Below, piece after piece: positions 33,993 to 39,730 of a DNA stretch of 39,730 nt (its first letter is position 1; every line of letters begins with the position of its first letter). The stretch covers positions 1-39,730 of the forward strand of contig CAMADY010000015.1 in assembly GCA_945831805.1 (NCBI GenBank), in the 5' to 3' direction. The stretch is from an uncultured Prevotellaceae bacterium (GTDB lineage Bacteria > Bacteroidota > Bacteroidia > Bacteroidales > Bacteroidaceae). The notes below the pieces were generated by a model. The model searched no databases. It was given only the letters and a program-made list of their open reading frames with translations, and was not told where the DNA came from. The position numbers and the translations under genes were made by a program.

Positions 33993-35384
33993 ATGAAAAT
34001 CAATAAGTATATTAACGCTTTCATCGCCACGGCCATTATGGCCGCTGGCGCTGTGAGCTGTACCAATGACGATACTGTTGACGATAAGGCGAAGTATATC
34101 ATCGAATTTGTTCCAGCAGGTCTTGATGCAGCACAGCAGGCAGCTTTCCAGAAAGTAGTAAAGAAAGCTACTTTCAGCGAGGATACAGAGGAGGCAGATC
34201 AGGTTACATTCGGTCTCTATAGTTCACGTCAGTATGCTGAAGCTCGTTACAATGAACTCTGTGCCAGCTCTACACTCGACTCTATCGTCAATGTGTTTGC
34301 TGATGAGAACAACATCGTTGACTACAGCGTCAACGTAGTACTCAAGGAGGGTGACAATGTTATTGCAACAGGTGCGTCAAAAATACCTACAATAACAAGA
34401 AACAACTATACAATTTCGCTTGAGCAGATTAACGGTTCACTGTCAACAGCAGGTGTACAGCAACTTTCTCAGGCAGCAACAAATGTATATGGTGTTGCTC
34501 CAGGCACATCCATGCAGGTTTCTTCAACTCCTAAGTATGCTAAGACATACTATCTGGAGACACTTGCCAAGAGGCTTACTTCAAGCATCTCAGAGATTGT
34601 TCCTTCTCCAACAGTTGTTGAAGACTTCGGAGAAAAAGTGACACTCAAGAACGATGCTGACGGTGTGCAGGAGACTGTTCTTGTATCGCCTTACTGCGAC
34701 TATAACGTATGGTATGAGATTGCTCCGGGTTCTCTGAACCCAGATCAGATTGTGGAACTCCAGAATGCTATCAACCTCAACATCTTCGGTGCTGCTACAA
34801 TGACTGACTTCTACTACGACAAGCGTCAGGACGTAACGCGTGCCGTTGCTCAGAAGAAGTTTGCTGACTATCTCACAACCAACAACTATGCGATGCAGAA
34901 CACTGTAGTCAACACTATTGCAGGTAACTCAGAGATTACAGACTTCAGCGTAACGATGAATCTCTCTGCTGGCAGCATGTCTAACAAGACAAAGTTTGCT
35001 CTCATTGAGAGTAAGACATATACTCCAAACATCGTTGCTGACAACTACAAGATTATCTATGAGCTGGTATCAGGTTCTCTCTCTGACGATAATCTTGCTA
35101 CTCTTAAGGCATGTCTTGACGACGTGACAGATCCTGCTAAGCATGAGCTCACAAACAAGTACGAGGCTAAGGCTCTCTCTACCTACAATGACTTCATTGC
35201 AAACGAGTCTTACACGGATCTTGATACATGGGAGACAATTCCGGTCAACGAGATTGCGAAGTTCTACTCTAAGAAGTTCATGACTCTCGACTTCATCATC
35301 ACATTCAAGCTTGTGGATTCTCACAACACTGTTGTTGCCAAGAATATCTACAAGGCTAGTGATGGCTGGAAGGTGGGTCAGTAA
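33993..35384 (+). CDS. Lipoprotein built of four degenerate ~105-residue repeats, unknown function
   Basis: The product has 463 residues. The signal is MKINKYINAFIATAIMAAGA with lipobox Cys23. After it the whole protein divides into four repeats beginning at Tyr35, Tyr139, Tyr237 and Tyr352. Repeats 2-4 open with a pattern close to YxIxxExxxGSLxxxxxxxL (for example YNVWYEIAPGSLNPDQIVEL and YKIIYELVSGSLSDDNLATL); repeat 1 is more divergent. Each repeat seems to close with strands such as DFSVTMNLS or DYSVNVVLK. I do not know this family. Its place between the beta-helix lipoprotein and the pectate lyase, in the position of accessory surface glycan-binding proteins, suggests carbohydrate binding. 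A strong terminator 31 bases after the stop ends the four-gene operon. Confidence 0.85.
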   Translation: MKINKYINAFIATAIMAAGAVSCTNDDTVDDKAKYIIEFVPAGLDAAQQAAFQKVVKKATFSEDTEEADQVTFGLYSSRQYAEARYNELCASSTLDSIVNVFADENNIVDYSVNVVLKEGDNVIATGASKIPTITRNNYTISLEQINGSLSTAGVQQLSQAATNVYGVAPGTSMQVSSTPKYAKTYYLETLAKRLTSSISEIVPSPTVVEDFGEKVTLKNDADGVQETVLVSPYCDYNVWYEIAPGSLNPDQIVELQNAINLNIFGAATMTDFYYDKRQDVTRAVAQKKFADYLTTNNYAMQNTVVNTIAGNSEITDFSVTMNLSAGSMSNKTKFALIESKTYTPNIVADNYKIIYELVSGSLSDDNLATLKACLDDVTDPAKHELTNKYEAKALSTYNDFIANESYTDLDTWETIPVNEIAKFYSKKFMTLDFIITFKLVDSHNTVVAKNIYKASDGWKVGQ

Positions 35385-35414
35385 TCTGCTCGCATCTTAG
35401 TTAAACCATAATTT

Positions 35415-35452
35415 CTCCGCAGGGCTTCAGAAAGGCTCTGCGGAGTTTTTTT
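35415..35452 (+). terminator. Intrinsic terminator of the susCD operon
   Basis: CTCCGCAG (35415-35422) pairs with CTGCGGAG (35438-35445). The stem extends to 13 bp with two G-U pairs and is followed directly by seven T's. This is the clearest terminator in the window. Its stem sequence is related to that of the terminator at 39345. Confidence 0.92.
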
Positions 35453-35493
35453 GTGTCAATGAATGGGTAAATTTATTCTTTTTGAAGAATTTC

Positions 35494-35525
35494 CTTGGAG
35501 GTATCAGAAAATGTTTGTATCTTTG
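35494..35525 (+). promoter_or_regulatory. Promoter of the pectate lyase gene
   Basis: CTTG (35494-35497), 20 bases, TATCTTTG (35518-35525): 3 of 4 at -33 and full consensus at -7. It shows that the lyase has its own promoter after the operon terminator. The upstream blocks TTGAAGAATTT and CAGAAAATGTTTG recur near 39421. Confidence 0.75.
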
Positions 35526-35566
35526 CAACAAGATTATCAAACACATAACTAAAATACAACAACATT

Positions 35567-38023
35567 ATGAAGAAGCTTTTACTAACAATTCTTGCTGCTT
35601 TGGCAATGACTGTTGCCGGAAATGCAGCATCGCTTTCATCACTTACGTGGGCAGAAGTCTGCCAAGGTAAGATGGGTGATGAGTGGTATGGCTCTGCTGA
35701 GGCTCAGCAGGTAGCCGACAACCTCATCAGTGTTCAGAAAACAAACGGTGGTTGGATGAAGAACGACCAGTTCCACAAGCTCTCTGCATCAGAGTTGGCT
35801 GCACGTCAGGCATCTACAGGTACCGATGGCAGAGGTGCTCATTCTTGTTTCGACAACTATGCTACGACACAGGAGATGCGTTTTCTCGTGCGTGTATATA
35901 GAGCAACTAATCAGACAAAGTATCTTACCGCATTCAATAAGGCTCTCAGCCTTATCTACACTGCTGCCAATGGCAAGAGGGGTGGCTGGGGACAGTACTG
36001 GCCAAACTCAGGAAATGACAGTTATCAGGACTATATCACCTTCAACGACGACCTGATGACAAACATGATGAAGATGCTTCAGGATGTTTATGAGAACAAG
36101 GGAATGTTCGAAGGACTTGTTAATGAGGCTGGACGTAAAAAGGCAAAGCAGGTCTTCGATGCTGCATTGAATTGCGTCCTCGCTTGTCAGATTGACGACA
36201 ACGGCGTGAAGGCTGCATGGTGTGCACAGCACGACCCTGCTGACTTCCTTCCTGCAGAGGGACGTCCACATGAGGAGCCATCTGTCAGTGCTTACGAGTC
36301 TGCAACACTCCTGCAGTACCTCATGACTTTCGAGAACCCTTCTGAAGAACTCAAGGAGAGCATCGTTGCTGCTGTTAAGTGGCTCCGCAGCCATAAGTAC
36401 AAGACAGACTCTTACATTGAGGATGTGAAGGATGCTAACGGAAACGTCATCGACCGCAAGATCTCAAAGCGTAAGGACAGCAACGTGTGGGGCCGCTTCA
36501 TTCAGATTGGCGGCAAGAGCGGAGAGGCTATTTACAACAAGTTCTACAACAAGCTGAAGACTCGTGGCAAGACACGTGCTCACCACGTGACAGGTTTCGT
36601 TTATCAGGAGTACCAGATTCTTGAGGAGTCATACGACCCAACAAAGGAATATCAGCCTATCTTCTCTGTTTATTCAGACGCTTATCCTGAGCTCTTCTAT
36701 CGTCATCTCTACAACTACGAGGATACTCCGGATATGACCGACAAGCATGGTCAGACAATCATAACATCCCTCCCTGCTGCAAACCGCAAGAGCTATCAGT
36801 ATCTTGGTACATGGCCTGACAAAGTTATCGCTGCATTCCCTGCATGGTGCGCTAAGAACGGCATCACCGACGATGGCGGCGATGATGATCCACAAGGCGG
36901 AAACGGTGACTCTAACCTCTGGAAGGTAACTGCCGATGAACTCACTGAGGGTGCAGCAATCATCTCTAATGAACTTGCTGATATCAAGGTAGCTACAAAT
37001 ACTGTGACTCCTACTCATCTTGAGAGCGAAGAGACAGGTCTTGAGTCTCCAAAGACTATTGCTGGCGAGTCTTTCAACTATGTCTTCAACCTCCGTGTGA
37101 CAGACGCTCCAAGTGCAACCAACCCTACCGGTACGGTTTACGAAGATAACGAAGGCAACAAGAACTGCATTGCCCTCGTTGTAGAGGCAAAGAAGAATGT
37201 CGATGTAGCACTTTATTATAAGGTAGGTGCATCAAAGGCTATCAGCTGTTTCGACCAGACTGCAGGTGAGTCTATCGCCATCAAGCAGGAGGCAGACAAT
37301 CCTGGTGATGACTATCTCTTCTGCAAGGGTGTATATCAGTTCATAGAGGGCCACACCTATACAATCTACGCAAAAGGTGGTACTGTAAACGTCTATGGCA
37401 TCTCAACAGCAGAGGGAACCTACGAGGCTCCTGCTGCAAAGATCTATGCTTCTGTAGCTGCTGCGCCAGTTGAGGGCTACTCTACAATGACCTATGCTGA
37501 CGGATCAAAGATTATACTTATGAAGAGTGGCAAGAACTGGTCTAATGGTAGCGGTGTTATGGTTGGCGACATGCAGTACACTGGTGCGAAAGTTTCAAAT
37601 GGTGCACAGAACAAGTTCATTGCTCCAGAAGGTCAGTACGTAACAAAGGTTACTATCTACAGCTCTCTCAATGTTGCCGCTAAGAACCGTCCTGCATACT
37701 GGAGCGAGGTAAACGGAGTGAAGTACACTCTCGATGGTGCTGAGGATACTAAGGTGACAACAGAGATGATGAGCTTCAAGGATGGCAACAATCCAGATGT
37801 TTATACATACGACCTCGGTGGTGTAAGCGAGTTTACATTCACAAACACTGGTGAGCAGTGCTGCTTCGTCATGGAGGTAGAATATGGTAATAAGGCTGAT
37901 GCTGTTGCTGGCGTGAAGGCTAATGATTCTAAGATTGCTGTCAGGAAGTACATCAAGGACGGACAGGTTGTCATCGAGACTGCTGACGGCATTATCAACG
38001 CTGCTGCAGCAAAGATGAAGTAA
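35567..38023 (+). CDS. pelA: Secreted pectate lyase, PL10 family, with C-terminal beta domains
   Basis: The product has 818 residues. The signal peptide ends VAGNAAS. Residues about 24-440 form an (alpha/alpha) toroid-type PL10 domain with the expected NGGWMKND, GGWGQYWPN, YITFNDDLMTNMM (acidic calcium/substrate-binding region), WCAQHDP and VWGRFIQIGGKSG. PL10 enzymes cleave polygalacturonan by beta-elimination, outside the cell or in the periplasm. A Gly/Asp linker (DDGGDDDPQGG) leads to two beta-sandwich-like regions (about 455-620 and 625-785), plausibly carbohydrate-binding modules. The protein ends in a basic tail around VRKYIKDGQVVI similar to sorting or maturation tails of Prevotella secreted proteins. 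It has its own promoter. With SusC/D it identifies the locus as pectin-directed. Confidence 0.93.
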   Translation: MKKLLLTILAALAMTVAGNAASLSSLTWAEVCQGKMGDEWYGSAEAQQVADNLISVQKTNGGWMKNDQFHKLSASELAARQASTGTDGRGAHSCFDNYATTQEMRFLVRVYRATNQTKYLTAFNKALSLIYTAANGKRGGWGQYWPNSGNDSYQDYITFNDDLMTNMMKMLQDVYENKGMFEGLVNEAGRKKAKQVFDAALNCVLACQIDDNGVKAAWCAQHDPADFLPAEGRPHEEPSVSAYESATLLQYLMTFENPSEELKESIVAAVKWLRSHKYKTDSYIEDVKDANGNVIDRKISKRKDSNVWGRFIQIGGKSGEAIYNKFYNKLKTRGKTRAHHVTGFVYQEYQILEESYDPTKEYQPIFSVYSDAYPELFYRHLYNYEDTPDMTDKHGQTIITSLPAANRKSYQYLGTWPDKVIAAFPAWCAKNGITDDGGDDDPQGGNGDSNLWKVTADELTEGAAIISNELADIKVATNTVTPTHLESEETGLESPKTIAGESFNYVFNLRVTDAPSATNPTGTVYEDNEGNKNCIALVVEAKKNVDVALYYKVGASKAISCFDQTAGESIAIKQEADNPGDDYLFCKGVYQFIEGHTYTIYAKGGTVNVYGISTAEGTYEAPAAKIYASVAAAPVEGYSTMTYADGSKIILMKSGKNWSNGSGVMVGDMQYTGAKVSNGAQNKFIAPEGQYVTKVTIYSSLNVAAKNRPAYWSEVNGVKYTLDGAEDTKVTTEMMSFKDGNNPDVYTYDLGGVSEFTFTNTGEQCCFVMEVEYGNKADAVAGVKANDSKIAVRKYIKDGQVVIETADGIINAAAAKMK

Positions 38024-38086
38024 AAAAACGTGTAATTTGCAACGTAGTCCTCATATAGAGGAACAAACAACCGGTAAAATTATATC

Positions 38087-38122
38087 GACACTCCATAGGA
38101 CTTTATGGTTATATGGAGTGTC
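38087..38122 (+). terminator. Terminator hairpin after the pectate lyase gene
   Basis: GACACTCCATA (38087-38097) is the exact reverse complement of 38112-38122, with a 14-base loop; TTTATGTT follows. It lies 63 bases after the stop. Confidence 0.75.
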
Positions 38123-38178
38123 TTTATGTTATGAAATGGGTGAAATACACCCAATTATACAGTTTTTCTGTTAAAAGA

Positions 38179-38210
38179 TTTGCAAGTATGAAAGAAAAGT
38201 CGTAACTTTG
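38179..38210 (+). promoter_or_regulatory. Promoter of the small membrane-protein pair
   Basis: TTTG (38179-38182), exactly 20 bases, TAACTTTG (38203-38210): perfect Bacteroidetes consensus, 30 bases before the ATG at 38241. It supports the very short genes that follow. Confidence 0.82.
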
Positions 38211-38240
38211 CAATCAAATTAACGATTTAATATTTACGCT

Positions 38241-38357
38241 ATGAATGGTATAGATGCTTTATTGGTCATGATGGCAATATTTATTGCTATTGGTGTTTTT
38301 ATGGTCATAACAGGTTTTATGCAGGTTAATAGTGAAGAGAAGTATGAGACTGTATAG
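38241..38357 (+). CDS. Very small membrane protein (38 residues)
   Basis: The product is a short N-terminus (MNGIDA), one hydrophobic helix of about 20 residues (LLVMMAIFIAIGVFMVITGF) and a short acidic tail (NSEEKYETV). A consensus promoter lies directly upstream. The gene's last 14 bases overlap the ATG of the next ORF, indicating translational coupling. I do not recognise the family. It resembles in size and layout the 41-residue protein at 39600. It could be a membrane-complex subunit or a membrane-active peptide. Confidence 0.65.
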   Translation: MNGIDALLVMMAIFIAIGVFMVITGFMQVNSEEKYETV

Positions 38358-38577
38358 TGAGAATACACTTAGAGATTCAGGTAAAATGTTTCTTGATGTG
38401 TCGAAGCTTGCTATTGCAGCATTCTGTATAACAAGTCAATTACCTGATGTATGGCATTTTGGATATGAACGATATACGATATTTACTATTGAGGCTATTT
38501 TCTTTTTCATCTTAGGCAATCTTCTTATACGTCTTGCTGACAGAATGAAGAATCAGAAAGAAAAAAAGCGTAAATGA
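38344..38577 (+). CDS. Small two-helix membrane protein
   Basis: The product has 77 residues from the ATG at 38344; an in-frame GTG at 38332 is possible. A polar start (LRDSGKMFLDVSKL) leads to one hydrophobic segment (AIAAFCITSQLPDVWHFG region) and a second (IFTIEAIFFFILGNLLI), then a strongly basic tail (RMKNQKEKKRK). Small proteins of this layout occur widely in Bacteroidales without known function. It overlaps the preceding 38-residue gene by 14 bases and probably works with it at the inner membrane. Confidence 0.7.
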   Translation: MRLYSENTLRDSGKMFLDVSKLAIAAFCITSQLPDVWHFGYERYTIFTIEAIFFFILGNLLIRLADRMKNQKEKKRK

Positions 38578-38622
38578 TAATTCAATTTTTCAAATATACT
38601 AACAATTTAAATTATTATCTAA

Positions 38623-39306
38623 ATGAAGAAAATTTTTACTCTTATCGCTGCCGCTATGGTAGCAGTTGCTGCAAACGCACAGAAGTTCAACTGGAACAAT
38701 GCAGAGGGAACAGACGAGTATGTTGCTACAGCAGGTACAATCGAGTGTCTTGGTGGCGACAATCCTGGTCGTCTTAACTATGCTAACGCTGCCCTTGGTG
38801 TAACTTACAAGACAATCTGTCTCAATGGTAAGGCTGCTAACCTGGGTGATGGTTCAGCAAGCGGCACATACATGATGGTAACATTCGCAACCCCACTTGC
38901 TGAGGGCGACGTTATCTCTATGACAGCTTACCGCAACAAGGACGCTAGTGGTAAGCCCGCTAATGCAGAAATCAAGTTTAGCAACGATGCAGTGATTGTA
39001 ATGGGTGGTGAAGACGGTTTTGGTTTTGTAAACCTTAATGCTGCTGGTGACACTCCAGAAGCTACAGCTCCAAACACACTCACCTACACTGTTACAGCTG
39101 CAGAGGCTGGTGCTACATCTATGACAATGACTCGTTCAAAGGCTTCTACAAACCTCTTCATAACAGCACTTGTAGTGTCTTCACCAGACGCTGTAGAGGC
39201 AGCAAAGGCTGACGAAGCACCTGCAAAGGCTGCTCCTAAGAAGGTTCTTACCTCTAAGGGCATCATGATTGGCAATACAAACGTTGCTGGTCAGCGCGTA
39301 AAGTAA
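38623..39306 (+). CDS. Small secreted beta-sandwich protein with C-terminal sorting-like tail
   Basis: The product has 227 residues. The signal peptide is MKKIFTLIAAAMVAVAANAQ. The body (KFNWNNAEGTDEYVATAGTI, then YMMVTFATPLAEGDVISMTA) is rich in short strands and resembles the beta domains attached to the pectate lyase and other PUL proteins. An Ala/Lys linker (AAKADEAPAKAAPKKV) leads to a tail IGNTNVAGQRVK like those of Prevotella secreted enzymes. No catalytic motif is seen; a carbohydrate-binding or structural role is the best guess. It lies 45 bases after the small membrane-protein gene and is followed by an intrinsic terminator. Strong codon bias suggests high expression. Confidence 0.82.
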   Translation: MKKIFTLIAAAMVAVAANAQKFNWNNAEGTDEYVATAGTIECLGGDNPGRLNYANAALGVTYKTICLNGKAANLGDGSASGTYMMVTFATPLAEGDVISMTAYRNKDASGKPANAEIKFSNDAVIVMGGEDGFGFVNLNAAGDTPEATAPNTLTYTVTAAEAGATSMTMTRSKASTNLFITALVVSSPDAVEAAKADEAPAKAAPKKVLTSKGIMIGNTNVAGQRVK

Positions 39307-39344
39307 AAAAGATTGCTAAGAAAAATTAGCAGACAATGAATATT

Positions 39345-39378
39345 GCTCCGCAAGGCTCGCGCTTTGCGGAGCTATTTT
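39345..39378 (+). terminator. Terminator after the small secreted protein
   Basis: GCTCCGCAA (39345-39353) pairs with TTGCGGAGC (39364-39372), extending inward to 12 bp with one G-U pair, followed by TATTTTG. A second copy of the descending arm (TGCGGAGC, then TTTTT) occurs at 39397-39409 and could pair with the same ascending arm. Confidence 0.85.
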
Positions 39379-39441
39379 GTTGACAGCGTGTTATGGTGCG
39401 GAGCTTTTTATATCATGCCTTTGAAGAATTTGCAGAAAATG

Positions 39442-39473
39442 TTTGGTGGTTACGAATAAAGTTCGTACCTTTG
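39442..39473 (+). promoter_or_regulatory. Promoter upstream of the last small ORFs
   Basis: TTTG (39442-39445), exactly 20 bases, TACCTTTG (39466-39473): full consensus. It points to transcription of the small ORFs at 39502 and 39600. Confidence 0.8.
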
Positions 39474-39501
39474 TGGCGGAAAATAATAAAATCAAATAAC
39501 G

Positions 39502-39585
39502 ATGTCTGATGTAACGGGTTCTCAGAGAGAGCGATATGACAAGACGATACGAAGGAGAGAAAAACTTTCTGGGTATTTTTATTAA
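39502..39585 (+). CDS. Very short ORF, probably a truncated small membrane protein
   Basis: The product is 27 residues: MSDVTGSQRERYDKTIRRRE, then KLSGYFY and stop. The Arg/Lys-rich start ending in a small aromatic patch is like the cytoplasmic beginning of the two-helix small membrane proteins of Bacteroidales (compare the product at 38344), but it stops where the first membrane helix should begin. Neither other frame continues a helix. It is either a remnant or a leader peptide for the 41-residue gene 14 bases downstream. A consensus promoter lies 28 bases upstream. Confidence 0.45.
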   Translation: MSDVTGSQRERYDKTIRRREKLSGYFY

Positions 39586-39599
39586 TAAAATGATTTACA

Positions 39600-39725
39600 A
39601 TGGAAAGATATTTGACTCCTGATTGCCTTCTGGCAATAACATTTACTATAACTGCCATCATCTCTGGTGCAATGGTCGCATGGACTTACACTGAGCCAGG
39701 CAAGCGTTGGCTGAAGGCTCTTTAG
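39600..39725 (+). CDS. Very small single-helix membrane protein (41 residues)
   Basis: The product starts MERYLTPDC, followed by one hydrophobic helix (LLAITFTITAIISGAMVAWT) and a basic tail (EPGKRWLKAL). It is complete, with TAG at 39723-39725 five bases before the window ends. It has the same size and one-helix layout as the product at 38241, again downstream of a perfect promoter and next to a partner ORF. No family is recognised. Confidence 0.6.
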   Translation: MERYLTPDCLLAITFTITAIISGAMVAWTYTEPGKRWLKAL

Positions 39726-39730
39726 GTGTA

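Overview
The window reads as chromosomal DNA of a Bacteroidales bacterium, most likely Prevotella or a close relative. Four things point there. Genes mostly lack Shine-Dalgarno sites. Promoters match the Bacteroidetes pattern TTTG, about 20 bp, TAnnTTTG. There is a SusC/SusD utilisation locus, a FeoA-FeoB fusion, a bacterial GH3 acyl-adenylase, and secreted proteins with Prevotella-style basic C-terminal tails. No rRNA, tRNA, CRISPR array, integrase or intact insertion sequence was seen.

Layout. 1-1375: end of the fumarate reductase flavoprotein gene and the iron-sulfur subunit gene, separated by a small four-helix-bundle (23S-IVS type) gene bounded by 8-bp repeat arrays. 1539-7350: two tandem membrane sensor kinases with solute-binding sensor domains; the first has lost its phospho-accepting histidine, the second is intact. 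7394-9948: a MaoC-like hydratase and a secreted protein with two GH43 domains. 10132-12742: feoAB plus a 50-residue Cys-rich FeoB partner; feoB carries an in-frame heptamer array. 12743-13248: AT-rich intergenic DNA with five copies of a 22-bp repeat. 13249-15790: two divergent, paralogous AAA-type ATPases. 15816-20463 (minus): a giant glycine-rich surface protein whose start codon runs into a G9 tract that leaves it out of frame (G10 would restore a signal peptide), followed by a small conserved-looking ORF. 20858-25472: GH3-family enzyme, an Ig-like lipoprotein and a secreted unknown, with an inverted pair of REP-like elements between the first two. 25486-25837: remnant of a HigB-type toxin overlapping an antitoxin-like gene. 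26217-39306: a pectin-type polysaccharide utilisation locus: SusC, SusD, a DUF4957/DUF5123-like beta-helix lipoprotein, a lipoprotein of four degenerate repeats, a PL10 pectate lyase and a small secreted beta protein. 38241-38577 and 39502-39725: two loci of very small membrane proteins.

How they work together. The PUL would bind pectic polymer at the surface (SusD and two accessory lipoproteins), cut it (PL10) and import oligomers (SusC). FeoAB and its Cys-rich partner import ferrous iron, which suits an anaerobe that respires fumarate. The strongest unusual signals are the poly-G switch, the heptamer array inside feoB, the kinase/pseudokinase tandem, the 22-bp array, the REP-encoded signal peptide and the four-repeat lipoprotein. 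All calls come from reading the sequence; no database search was run.
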